From Victivallis vadensis (lineage in GTDB: Bacteria > Verrucomicrobiota > Lentisphaeria > Victivallales > GWF2-50-93): a DNA stretch of 50,184 nucleotides. Where the stretch lies: the NCBI GenBank assembly GCA_945883805.1, contig CAMCYE010000011.1, positions 1 through 50,184 on the forward strand. The letters are read 5' to 3'. The notes beneath the pieces were generated by a model that saw only the letters and a program-made list of their open reading frames with translations, did no database searches and was not told the origin of the DNA. Positions 42,128 through 50,148 of the stretch are shown here, one piece after another (the stretch's first letter is position 1; the number at the start of each line of letters is the position of its first letter). Made by a program: the position numbers and the translations under genes.

Positions 42128-43456
42128 CTACGGCTTGAAAAAGAATTTGTCTGTGTTCGGCATGACAAGTTCTTCCTTCTTGGCGTCGGAATAAATATAG
42201 TACGGGGCGCTCGTGTAGCCATCTAGATTTCTCAGTTTTGCCAAAACTTTGAGTTGTTCGGCCGTCAGGGTTTTTCTGACTTTTGCGAACGCTGTCGCGT
42301 AATACCAGGACATTTCGCCGTCGAGTTCACCGTAGTGACGGCCAAGCTCTATCACTTTTGCCTTGTCCGGAGTCTCACCCTTCAGGAATTTGCGAAGTTC
42401 GCCGGATATTTTCCTGCGAACATCAACGCATTCCAAAATCGCCTTTTTCTGGGATGAGATGATCCCTGTGACGTATCCCCTCTGTGTTTCGTTGAGAGTT
42501 TCAAGGAATGTCTTTCCGCTGTCCCCGGTGACGGATGTGCTAATGTCGAAATCACGTTTCCCCATGGCGGGCATGTCTTTCATGTAAAATCCGCCGAAGT
42601 ATGTGCCGTGCCGTTCCGGACAGAAATAGGTATCGGCCTCGATTGAACCGGCATACCAGCTGAAGAATTCGCTGGCGTATGTCATGTATGCGACATTCAC
42701 CATCTTTTCCGTGCCTCTGGGCAGCTTGTAGTTATCCATCTCAATCGCGGGCCAGGTGTTGAAGTCGCCGAACTTCATTTTGGCGAGATATGCCTTCTGT
42801 TCCGGCTTAAAGGAGGATGCGACTTGACCGAAGATCTGGGCACGCTTATAACTCAGTTCAGCGTCAAAGGCGAAGATGTAGCCCACGTACTGCATCACCG
42901 CATCCTTGTTCAATCCGCTGCTTCCCTGCGGAATCTCGCCGTTCAATTCCCGGCAGAAGGCCTTTATGAGGGGCAGTCGTTTACCGGCAAGTGCGTTCAA
43001 TTGAGCCGCCTCTTCCCGGGCGGCTTTCTCAAAAATGCCGCGTTGCTCGTCACTGAGGACATGCAAGACATTGCCCGCCACCCGGCCAAGAAACATCGGG
43101 TTGTGCCCTTTCTGAGCGGCATCGATGTCTCGCATGTACTGGAACCCGAAGAAGTCGCAGACCTTGCCCGGCGGAATGAATGTGGAAGCGCCGAAGTCGC
43201 CGGTGATGAAGGCGAGCCCGCTGAACGCGATCGTGTGCAACTGCGCATTGTCCGAGACGGCCTGCTCTATGTTGTATTTCTGCGGAGACTCACCCTTTTT
43301 GCCGTCGTTTCTGGGCGGCTTATTATCATCTTTGTTCTGCCTTTGGTCCTTTGGAGGTCCCTGCTGTCCGGATACGGTACATGTCAAAGTTGCAAGCGAC
43401 AGGATGATTGCGCCTGTGAACGCAATCCGGATGCTTTTGTTCAAATTGATTGACAT
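42128..43456 (-). CDS. Secreted protein with LTxxQ-like repeats, function unknown
   Basis: A 442-residue protein from the ATG at 43456 (AAAGGAG about 8 nt upstream; the longer frame starts inside a repeat). It has a signal peptide (about 1-30), then a Gln/Pro/Lys-rich linker. Helical motifs LSDEQRGIFEK, LNETQRGYV and LTAEQLKVLAKL resemble the LTxxQ motif of Spy/CpxP-type periplasmic proteins. Four or so conserved-looking Cys are scattered (CDFFGF, CREL, YFCPE and ECVD). It lies between the Lcl_C/EF-hand gene and metallophosphatase 1 on the same strand. I do not know its function. Confidence 0.7.
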   Translation of the reverse strand: MSINLNKSIRIAFTGAIILSLATLTCTVSGQQGPPKDQRQNKDDNKPPRNDGKKGESPQKYNIEQAVSDNAQLHTIAFSGLAFITGDFGASTFIPPGKVCDFFGFQYMRDIDAAQKGHNPMFLGRVAGNVLHVLSDEQRGIFEKAAREEAAQLNALAGKRLPLIKAFCRELNGEIPQGSSGLNKDAVMQYVGYIFAFDAELSYKRAQIFGQVASSFKPEQKAYLAKMKFGDFNTWPAIEMDNYKLPRGTEKMVNVAYMTYASEFFSWYAGSIEADTYFCPERHGTYFGGFYMKDMPAMGKRDFDISTSVTGDSGKTFLETLNETQRGYVTGIISSQKKAILECVDVRRKISGELRKFLKGETPDKAKVIELGRHYGELDGEMSWYYATAFAKVRKTLTAEQLKVLAKLRNLDGYTSAPYYIYSDAKKEELVMPNTDKFFFKP

Positions 43457-43483
43457 CGTCTTTCTCCTTTCTGTTCTGTTAAA

Positions 43484-43507
43484 GGAACGCCGGCAACTTG
43501 CCGGCAC
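43484..43507. repeat. GGAACGCCGGCAACTTGCCG repeat, copy 2
   Basis: Identical over 20 bases to 27174-27193 and here extended to a fuller palindrome (GCCGGCAACTTGCCGGC). It lies just upstream of the LTxxQ-like gene. Confidence 0.7.
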
Positions 43508-43510
43508 TTC

Positions 43511-45262
43511 TTATTTGTTTCGAATTTCGTTCTGTCCCCCGTCTTGTCCCTCGTAGCCTCCCTGGCGAAGTGGGAAGCCCCCCGTACGAAGTGGGATATT
43601 CGGATTTCGAGTTTGATTTGGAGGCGGTGGTGGTTTCAATTCATCCTTACTCAGAAATCCGTCCTTGTTGAGATCCATCAGGTTGAAATGCTCAGCAGGT
43701 CCGTCGAACTCAGTCCTTAATATTTTTCCATCACCGTTTTTGTCGAGGCGTTTAAAATGTTCGTTGGCAATGTTCCCGTCAGGATGTTCGACTGTTGGTG
43801 ACTGAAATGCCACAGTTGCTTTTTCTTCGGCACCGTCAGCTCTGGCAGTAACGCCACCACCTCTCACGCAACGTACAAAATTGTTTATACGGATAACGTC
43901 GCCCTGCGGTCCCCGACCGTGAGGGAAAAGCGCGGGGTCGCCGGCCTTCAGGTCGCTGCGCTGAGCGCCGGCACCATGAACATCGGTAAACTGATAGTCG
44001 CCTGAGTTGGCAGATTTCCCAGTGTTCCTCTCAGAGGGGCCTTCTGCAAAAGGTCTGGCCGGCATCCAACCTGCCGCTCGACCAAATGCGACATAAACAG
44101 CAGCATCGCCTCCTTTCCCGCCCACATGAGTCGTTCCGGTCCAGTAACAGGCATAATCAGCCTGACCAATTTCATTCTTTATCTGAGTGCAGTTTAAAAG
44201 CGGATCTATAGCCGCCGAACTGGTTGTGGAAGGCGAACGCGAATAGTCTACGATGCTCTGCAGTTCCTTTGCGTTCGGCAATCTCCAGTCGTTGTAACCG
44301 AGATAGTTCGCAGCATTTTTCTGCATCGCCCACGCCAACGCGGCCTGCCAATTCATGCCCTTGCCACTGTCACCCTTCTCCCATATCAGTCCGGTAGCGC
44401 GATCTGTTACGGTGCCGTCGCGGTTGTCATGGAAATCGTTCCTGCCATAATTCGGATTTCCCCTGACACAGAGTACAAAAAATGTTTTCGCCTGTTGCCC
44501 GGGCCTCGTTGTGCCGTACCCCTTGATCCGGCCGTCGGCAAAATTCACGCCGAACATCTGGTTCTGGTTGGCAACATACAGTGTGCTGGAAGCCCATTGA
44601 GAATCAATGGTACGCTCACCGACTTTGGCATCACCGTAGGCAAACTTGAAAAAACGCGTGTCAATGAATGGAGACAGACTGGAGGTGTCTGTGGCATTTG
44701 GTCCGCTAACATCTACACCGCTGAACAAGATAAGAGAATACAGTTCCTTGATTGTCGGCAGTCGCCAGTCGCTGAACCCGCCGAATTTTGCGGCGTTGAG
44801 CTTGGCCGGTAACGCCTGAGCCTGTGTAAGACTCAGTTTGTCGGCACTGCTGACAAGTCCGTTACCGTCGGTATCCGGACTGCGCTGCCATGTCAGGCCG
44901 GTGAGGTTGTCTATGACAGTCAGACCATCGATACTGATTTTATAACTGGCCGGGTGGCATTGGAAGTTTCCATTCTGGCCGTAGAATGCCTGCCCTTCTT
45001 TCGGATGAGCAATTTCTTTGTTGTTGTCATAGCACTTGGTCTGCCCTGTATCCGCTATGGGGTAAGTCAGTTTTTTTGCGGATGGATCGCCGTCCCCCAC
45101 CCCAAATACCGCACCTGAGAATGCAACACCGCACAGGATCGTTAAATACAAACGCGGCAGCAGAGTGCCGCGGCTACAGCTGGATTTGTTGTAGCCACGG
45201 CACTCTGCTGCCGTGATTTTTGATTGCAATTTAATATTGAGTTTTGAATATTGGATATTCAT
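43511..45262 (-). CDS. Secreted protein with two Lcl_C (DUF1566) domains and EF-hands
   Basis: A 583-residue protein. The Lcl_C repeats are at about residues 105-265 (GLTWQRSPDTDGNG, WRLPTIKELYSL and VLCVRG) and 280-470 (GLIWEKGD, WRLPNAKELQSI and VRCVRG). A C-terminal EF-hand pair has complete loops DKNGDGKILRTEF and DLNKDGFLSKDEL. The ending is Pro-rich. The N-terminus is odd: residues about 17-36 (ITAAECRGYNKSSCSRGTLL) are encoded by a long palindromic repeat, placed before the hydrophobic signal segment LYLTILCGVAFSGAVFG. AGGAAA is only 4 nt before the ATG. Calcium-dependent surface adhesion is a plausible but unproven role. Confidence 0.85.
   Translation of the reverse strand: MNIQYSKLNIKLQSKITAAECRGYNKSSCSRGTLLPRLYLTILCGVAFSGAVFGVGDGDPSAKKLTYPIADTGQTKCYDNNKEIAHPKEGQAFYGQNGNFQCHPASYKISIDGLTVIDNLTGLTWQRSPDTDGNGLVSSADKLSLTQAQALPAKLNAAKFGGFSDWRLPTIKELYSLILFSGVDVSGPNATDTSSLSPFIDTRFFKFAYGDAKVGERTIDSQWASSTLYVANQNQMFGVNFADGRIKGYGTTRPGQQAKTFFVLCVRGNPNYGRNDFHDNRDGTVTDRATGLIWEKGDSGKGMNWQAALAWAMQKNAANYLGYNDWRLPNAKELQSIVDYSRSPSTTSSAAIDPLLNCTQIKNEIGQADYACYWTGTTHVGGKGGDAAVYVAFGRAAGWMPARPFAEGPSERNTGKSANSGDYQFTDVHGAGAQRSDLKAGDPALFPHGRGPQGDVIRINNFVRCVRGGGVTARADGAEEKATVAFQSPTVEHPDGNIANEHFKRLDKNGDGKILRTEFDGPAEHFNLMDLNKDGFLSKDELKPPPPPNQTRNPNIPLRTGGFPLRQGGYEGQDGGQNEIRNK
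45153..45213. repeat. Palindromic repeat embedded in a signal-peptide coding region
   Basis: CGGCAGCAGAGTGCCG-C-GGCTACA and TGTAGCC-A-CGGCACTCTGCTGCCG are inverted arms of 24 nt with one mismatch, around an 11-nt loop. The whole element is read in frame as part of the Lcl_C protein N-terminus. Confidence 0.8.
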
Positions 45263-45340
45263 TGTTTCCTGTCAGACTTTGATACTTTGACACGCTGATA
45301 CTCTGACACTTTAGGGAACCTCTATATTTGGTTCTTCCAG

Positions 45341-45490
45341 TCAGGACTGCATACTTGGTTCAGCGGCTTCCTGATGAATGCCCCCCTTCCTGTTTAAGCG
45401 GTATCTCAGGGACAGATATGCAAACGCCCCTGCGATGTTCGCAACAAGCAGTATTGACAGCCAAATCTCGAAAGGCGCCTTGACATGACC
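45341..45490 (-). pseudogene. C-terminal remnant of an unknown membrane protein
   Basis: A 48-residue in-frame stretch, HVKAPFEIWLSILLVANIAG onward, contains one clear membrane helix followed by a basic tail (LRYRLNRKGG) and a stop. No start codon exists in frame, and the upstream side is cut off by the palindromic element at 45491-45599. It looks like the 3' end of a gene truncated by that insertion or an associated deletion. The parent family is not recognised. Confidence 0.4.
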
Positions 45491-45599
45491 TTGGAGTGCT
45501 GAAGCTCCGCTTCAGCCTTGTTCAGAGGAGCTTGCTCCTCGTGTGACTGACAAGCAAGCTTGCCAGGAGAAAGGCGGTACCAAGGTATGCGCACTCCAA
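45491..45599. repeat. 109-bp modular palindromic element (TTGGAGTGC...GCACTCCAA), copy 2
   Basis: The inverted ends are 9 bp. Its reverse complement aligns with 41991-42097 along the whole length: shared AAGCTTGCTTGTC, GGAGCAAGCTCCTCT and GGCTGAAGC...CTTCAGCACTCCA. Only the module next to one end differs (GCATACCTTGGTACC in place of GGCAGCTTGCTGCC). The rest of 45600-45756 is AT-rich and empty. A degenerate array of GATACTTTGACAC-like units is at about 45275-45313. Confidence 0.75.
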
Positions 45600-45756
45600 G
45601 TGATTCGCTCCGCTCTTCAATAAATCATTTGAACTCGGAACAATCAATCACTATTTTCGATTCTTAACTGTTAATCTGCGAATGTTCGTTTTTTCGGAAA
45701 AAAGCTTTTTGGTTATTAAAATTTATTGAAAAGCTCACAATAAATACTCTACTTTT

Positions 45757-47265
45757 TTATTTTCTGGCAGCAGGAATTTCGTATTTGAAGGCGATCTCGC
45801 CGTCGGGATGTTCTTTGGTCGCATCCTTTGGCAGGTATGAGCGGACGTATTCCACGCATACCTTTTCCGGATTTACGGAAACGCGGACTCTTCCTGATCC
45901 AGGGAAGATGTCTCCGCTTTTATATGCATCCCTGTTATTGAATGCATAGTTGGGGTTTGCGGGGTCAGGCAAAGTCTGATATGTCACCCCGTCCTTATCC
46001 TGTCTTGCGAAAATATGGTCGTGCCCCTGAAAAAAGATGGTCACTCCGTTTTTCACCATCAGCTGATGAATCGGCAAAGACCATCCCGGGCGTTTCGCAT
46101 CGAAGCCGCGGGAGCCGTCGTCATTTTTGCCGCCCCATTCATAATAATCGGCCTTCTCTATTCCCCCGCGACCGGTGCCATTGACGTGATGGGCGAAGAT
46201 AAACTTGAATTTTGCACGACTTCCTTCCAGTGTTTCCTTCAGCCATTCATATTGCGCATCGCCAAGGGTAATGTCCCATAAGTCACGGCGCTTTTTATCA
46301 TCTCTGAATACATTGTCAACCGGCTTCTTCGAGTGCCAGTACGGATCAATCACAATAAACAGCGCGTCTCCCCAGGTCCACGCATAATAGTCGCGCAACA
46401 GCCCTATATGTTTGATTTCTTCAGTATCGCCGGTATAGAATCCGTCCGGCGCTGGCTGGGGAAAATATCTGTTCCTGCAGTTCTGCGCCCATACAGCGAC
46501 ATTGTCCGCAGTGCCGCTCAGATTGCAGCGCGCAGCCTGTTCGTGATTCCCGTTCACCAGAAACAACGGGGAGAAAGATGCGATAAGCCCAAGATACGGC
46601 AGTTGTTTCAGATATGCGCTTTCAACTGTCTCCGCATTTACTTCCGACATGGCGTCCACGCTGAAATCATCACCGATGCAAATGAAGAAATCAGGACGGT
46701 CTTTCGCGGCGGCAAGCAGTGTTTGTCCATAAAGCGCCGGATCATTCTGTTTACGGACGCGTTCGGGATGGGAATCTCCCTGGAGTTCAAATATGAACGG
46801 AACTCCGGGCAGTCTCTGCGTATGGAAAGAGTACTCGGGACTCTTCTGGAATTCCGTTTCGCCGGGACTGCGGTAACGGAGACGGTATCCATATTCCGTG
46901 TTTGCCTCAAGTCCGGTCAATTTCAGCAATTCTGGAATCCTCCCTTTCAACATCTGATTTACAGTCCTGCTTCCGAAAGAAGCACCTCCTGAACCGTACT
47001 CGATGAAACATTCCATATCCTTGGCAGGGCAGATGTTCAGATTGATTCTATCCGAAGCGGGACAGCCCAGAATCAGGGTCGCCACATCCCACGCCTGTCC
47101 GGGAGCCGGAAAAGGCCGTTCCTTTTTGACCGGAACTGGCACCGCGCCCGGACTTTCCTCTTTCGCCGGTGCGCCATATACCGACAGGCAGAACAGCAGG
47201 AGAAGGGTCAAAAGCCTTTTTCCAGTCAGCGGGATTACTTTTAATTCCAAGGAATAGTTTTTCAT
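45757..47265 (-). CDS. Secreted calcineurin-like metallophosphatase (paralogue 2)
   Basis: A 502-residue protein from the ATG at 47265; no ribosome-binding site is evident, and a TTG at 47283 is the other option. It has a signal peptide (about 15-32), a fibronectin-like N-domain (about 70-150), and a metallophosphoesterase core with LQGDSHPE, CIGDDF, VNGNHEQ, FAHHVNG and FQGHDHIFARQ. It shares the same order of motifs and many surrounding residues with 40526-41977, so the pair comes from a duplication. Compared with paralogue 1 it has GNHE for GNHD. It begins the leftward group of secreted-protein genes. Confidence 0.9.
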   Translation of the reverse strand: MKNYSLELKVIPLTGKRLLTLLLLFCLSVYGAPAKEESPGAVPVPVKKERPFPAPGQAWDVATLILGCPASDRINLNICPAKDMECFIEYGSGGASFGSRTVNQMLKGRIPELLKLTGLEANTEYGYRLRYRSPGETEFQKSPEYSFHTQRLPGVPFIFELQGDSHPERVRKQNDPALYGQTLLAAAKDRPDFFICIGDDFSVDAMSEVNAETVESAYLKQLPYLGLIASFSPLFLVNGNHEQAARCNLSGTADNVAVWAQNCRNRYFPQPAPDGFYTGDTEEIKHIGLLRDYYAWTWGDALFIVIDPYWHSKKPVDNVFRDDKKRRDLWDITLGDAQYEWLKETLEGSRAKFKFIFAHHVNGTGRGGIEKADYYEWGGKNDDGSRGFDAKRPGWSLPIHQLMVKNGVTIFFQGHDHIFARQDKDGVTYQTLPDPANPNYAFNNRDAYKSGDIFPGSGRVRVSVNPEKVCVEYVRSYLPKDATKEHPDGEIAFKYEIPAARK

Positions 47266-47313
47266 GAATAAATAACGGCGCAAGTTCTGAATTTATTGTA
47301 AATATCAAGTAAA

Positions 47314-47340
47314 ATATTTTTCCGGCAACCGGAAAAACAT
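47314..47340 (-). terminator. Hairpin after the MOA-type protease gene
   Basis: ATATTTTTCCGG-CAA-CCGGAAAAACAT is a 12-bp stem with one mismatch, 4 nt after the stop codon of the leftward gene at 47344. Confidence 0.65.
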
Positions 47341-47343
47341 TTA

Positions 47344-47790
47344 TCATACAAGGAGTAATTTAAGCTCCCGACATCCTTCGATGGGATGAAACGATCCGTC
47401 GCACGGTTCCACCCACCGGAAATTTTCATCACTGTCAAGTACCCAGTTGCAACAATGGTAGCCGTCCGCCCACCCAAACTCGCCCCAGGCAATACCGAAA
47501 CACATCGAATGTTCAACTCTGAGAAAATCCCTAGTGTGCGAACAGATAAGACCTTTCAAAACAAACGAATAGTCGTCGCAATCAAATGATTCATTATCAA
47601 TTTTGGGTTTCTTTACCGGATTGCTTTTTACAATTTTAATAATTTCAGCATTGGCGGGCAGATAATATGCCTCATCGGCAAAATTCCAATATTTGGATAT
47701 GACCCGGCTATTGCTTGCCTTAACCCAGTAATCATAGGTGATATCCCCCAAGATTCGCTTTAAATCATCCGTCCCGATATAAATGCCCAT
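47344..47790 (-). CDS. MOA-lectin-related cysteine protease-like domain protein
   Basis: A 148-residue cytoplasmic protein. It resembles the papain-like C-terminal domain of the Marasmius oreades agglutinin family: the nucleophile Cys in SFDCDDYSFVLKG, the His in GYHCCNWVLD, and a following W-V-E-P segment. The family includes calcium-dependent proteases. No lectin domain is fused, and there is no signal peptide. An AGGA ribosome-binding site lies 7 nt before the ATG. It is a single gene with no clear partner. The assignment rests on the C-DD...H-N spacing and is moderate. Confidence 0.6.
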   Translation of the reverse strand: MGIYIGTDDLKRILGDITYDYWVKASNSRVISKYWNFADEAYYLPANAEIIKIVKSNPVKKPKIDNESFDCDDYSFVLKGLICSHTRDFLRVEHSMCFGIAWGEFGWADGYHCCNWVLDSDENFRWVEPCDGSFHPIEGCRELKLLLV

Positions 47791-47803
47791 TGTGGAATCC
47801 TGT

Positions 47804-47841
47804 CGTTGGTAGTTGGTCGTTGGTCGTTGGTCGTTGGTCGT
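47804..47841 (+). repeat. TTGGTCG heptamer tandem array
   Basis: Four perfect TTGGTCG units, preceded by TTGGTAG and followed by a decayed TCAGTTGG unit. It resembles in sequence the degenerate CGACCAGCGACCGA array before batA (reverse complement sense). Confidence 0.8.
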
Positions 47842-47854
47842 CAGTTGGGCGGTG

Positions 47855-47976
47855 CTCGAAAAGGTTTTCGTGAACAGCTCTTGCGAGCTTGACTACGAAC
47901 GAATTCACCTCAACTCAAGTGTTCATTGTTTGCAGTTAATCCGCCTAGACGGATGTTTTGCTTATACCTTTTCGAG
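47855..47976. repeat. 122-bp segment bounded by CTCGAAAAGGT / ACCTTTTCGAG
   Basis: Perfect 11-bp inverted ends bound 122 bp of non-coding DNA with a small internal ATCCGCCTAGACGGAT palindrome. The size equals that of the two elements of the TGAGGTAATTTCAAAACT family, but the ends differ. It may be another short inverted-repeat element. Confidence 0.5.
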
Positions 47977-48002
47977 GAGGCTCTAGTTAAATACCCCTTC
48001 CC

Positions 48003-49097
48003 TCAATCAGGTGCGCCGCCGCCTGATTTTTCCGAATTTTCATTTTCTTTTTTCAATGTTTCTATCAATGTGTTTTTTGCATCAATCTCCTGTTTTTGCG
48101 CTTCATACAGCTTCCTGTTATCCGAGCTGTAGTCAATCTTGAGCTGTATGATCTCCGATGGTATTGATGTTATGGATTTTACAATTTCGAGAGGGAGGCG
48201 CGCGGATGCGAGCAGTTCACTCGGCTTTGCAATCTGTACCGATTCAAGGATTCCGTCCGCAAAAGCTAGCTTAGTCACTTTTTTGACAAAAAACGCCCGT
48301 TCGACATCTACTGCCACCACCGGTGCTTCATTGGGCAAAAACACAATCAATTCATAATGATTCACGTATTCAGTTGATTTGACAGTTTTTTTGTCTTCGG
48401 TCGGGGAGTTGAGGGTGACGGAATGATCGAATGACAGTTTATATGGCAGCAGCGGTTTATAGAAAACGCCGTTGTGGTTATTCTCAGTGTCGGCGTCTGC
48501 GACTTTGACTTTGGAAAAATCAAACATCCTTATGATTTTCAATTCCCGGATCCCCACTCCCTGTAATTTTTCCCCGGCTTCCGATGTTTGCAGTTTCGCC
48601 TCCCCTTTGCCGTCAACAATGAAATCCTTCGGATCGAATGCAATGTCAAAATATCTGATCTGGGAACTGTCCTTCCCCCTCAACTCCCCGCCGGGAAACG
48701 CCATGACAAACTTCGCGATTTCCTTCGCCGTTTCCACCACTGTCACAATTACGTCTTTTGTCCTGTCCTCCGTAGTGACATCAACACTTTTCAGCAACCC
48801 CTCTTTTGACACGCAGATGTTGATGTTGTCATCATACGCTGTATTCTTTTTGTAATACAGGTTGAAACGCAACTCGGGATCGGGAACATATTTTGTGATT
48901 ATCTGCAAAAGCGGTTTATCATCCTTACTGCCTGACGGCATGAATTTAAGCTGTACGATTCCCTTTGGCAGACAGTAAAATATGCCTGTAGTACTGCTGG
49001 CCGGCTCTTTTTTTGACTGGATTATCCCCGAGCAGCCGGCAAGAATTGAAACTGAAATGACAATCAACAAAAAACGCAGTGATTTGAAAAATTTCAT
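48003..49097 (-). CDS. Lipoprotein of unknown function
   Basis: A 364-residue protein with a signal peptide and lipobox (SILAGC, Cys at about residue 22). The mature protein is predicted beta-rich with no recognised domain. The last 45 residues (LYEAQKQEIDAKNTLIETLK) form a coiled coil ending in a Gly/Pro tail. GGGGGACC directly precedes the ATG. It is flanked by hypB upstream and repeat DNA downstream. No functional guess is offered. Confidence 0.8.
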   Translation of the reverse strand: MKFFKSLRFLLIVISVSILAGCSGIIQSKKEPASSTTGIFYCLPKGIVQLKFMPSGSKDDKPLLQIITKYVPDPELRFNLYYKKNTAYDDNINICVSKEGLLKSVDVTTEDRTKDVIVTVVETAKEIAKFVMAFPGGELRGKDSSQIRYFDIAFDPKDFIVDGKGEAKLQTSEAGEKLQGVGIRELKIIRMFDFSKVKVADADTENNHNGVFYKPLLPYKLSFDHSVTLNSPTEDKKTVKSTEYVNHYELIVFLPNEAPVVAVDVERAFFVKKVTKLAFADGILESVQIAKPSELLASARLPLEIVKSITSIPSEIIQLKIDYSSDNRKLYEAQKQEIDAKNTLIETLKKENENSEKSGGGAPD

Positions 49098-49248
49098 GGT
49101 CCCCCGAATTATAGATTTCCTGTTTTCATATCGACAGGAATATAATTAGGGGTAAAGTGCAAGTCAAACAAATAACTTCATATCACCATTCAAACACGCG
49201 GAAATTTCCCCGGTTTCCGAAAAAACACATGCAGGGGAGAAAATATGA

Positions 49249-49280
49249 TTTCTTTCAGGGCGCCTGCGCCCTGAAAGAAA
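49249..49280 (-). terminator. Strong hairpin after hypB
   Basis: TTTCTTTCAGGGCG-CCTG-CGCCCTGAAAGAAA is a perfect 14-bp stem, 1 nt after the hypB stop codon, with T-rich sequence following on the minus strand. Confidence 0.8.
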
Positions 49281-49281
49281 A

Positions 49282-50148
49282 TTATTCGGTTAGCTTCACC
49301 AGATATTCGATCCATGCATCCATTCCTTCACCCGTTTTCGCGCTCAGTTCAAAAATAAACACGCCGGGATTGTTCTGCCTGATGAACTTCCTCATCTTCC
49401 TGACATCGCAGTCAATATAGGGAAGAAGATCGTTCTTGGTAATTATCACCAGCTTCGCATTTGAGAAGATGACCGGGTATTTGACAGGCTTGTCTTCGCC
49501 TTCCGGAATGGAGAGTAGTGCGATTTTGAAGTTTTCGCCGAGGTCAAAGGCCGCAGGGCATACCAGATTCCCGACGTTCTCAATGAAAAGAAGTTTGGTA
49601 TTCCTGTCAATAACCTTTGGCAGAACCTTCGCGACCTGTTCGGCGTTCAGATGACAGGAACTTTTCGTCTCAATCTGAAAAACCTTCGCGCCCTTGCCCT
49701 GAAGCCGCCTGGCATCGTTGTCGCTTTGAATGTCCCCGACAATCACGGCACACGAAATCCTCCCCTTCAGTCTGTCAAGCGTCTTCTCAAGGAGCATCGT
49801 CTTTCCAGAGCCCGGAGAAGAGATTATGTTGACAACGGTAATTCCGCGCCCATCGAAAAATCTACGGTTCTCCTCAGCGGCCATATCATTCTTCTCAAGA
49901 ACCTTTCTTTCAAGTTCGATCACTCTCCGCTCACCTTTCACGGCGTGATGGTCATGATGATCTTCGTCATGGGCGTTCTCATGGGTATGGTGCTCATCGC
50001 CGTGATGATGATGGTGCCCCTTGTCATTGGTGTCGTGATCCCCGTGCATGGTCCCGTCATCATGGACATGATAGCCGACCGGCGCTTTTGTCTTCTTTTT
50101 ACCCTTGATATCTATCTTGACACTCGAACATCCGCAATTCTCGCACAT
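49282..50148 (-). CDS. hypB: Nickel-binding GTPase HypB
   Basis: A 288-residue protein. It begins MCENCGC, the high-affinity nickel CxxCxC motif (Cys2, Cys5 and Cys7), then has a long His-rich stretch (about residues 27-70, more than 15 His) for nickel storage, and a G3E GTPase domain with the P-loop SSPGSGKT (about 108-115), the metal-site CHL motif in ETKSSCHLNAE, and NKxD-like ITKNDLL. HypB delivers nickel to [NiFe]-hydrogenases; in this genome it could also feed CODH/ACS (inference). AAGGAG lies 7 nt before the ATG. No other hyp gene is in the window. Confidence 0.95.
   Translation of the reverse strand: MCENCGCSSVKIDIKGKKKTKAPVGYHVHDDGTMHGDHDTNDKGHHHHHGDEHHTHENAHDEDHHDHHAVKGERRVIELERKVLEKNDMAAEENRRFFDGRGITVVNIISSPGSGKTMLLEKTLDRLKGRISCAVIVGDIQSDNDARRLQGKGAKVFQIETKSSCHLNAEQVAKVLPKVIDRNTKLLFIENVGNLVCPAAFDLGENFKIALLSIPEGEDKPVKYPVIFSNAKLVIITKNDLLPYIDCDVRKMRKFIRQNNPGVFIFELSAKTGEGMDAWIEYLVKLTE

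Noticed and set aside
49925..50070. The His-codon repeat tract as a separate repeat element
   Set aside because: It is the normal nickel-storing His-rich region of HypB.
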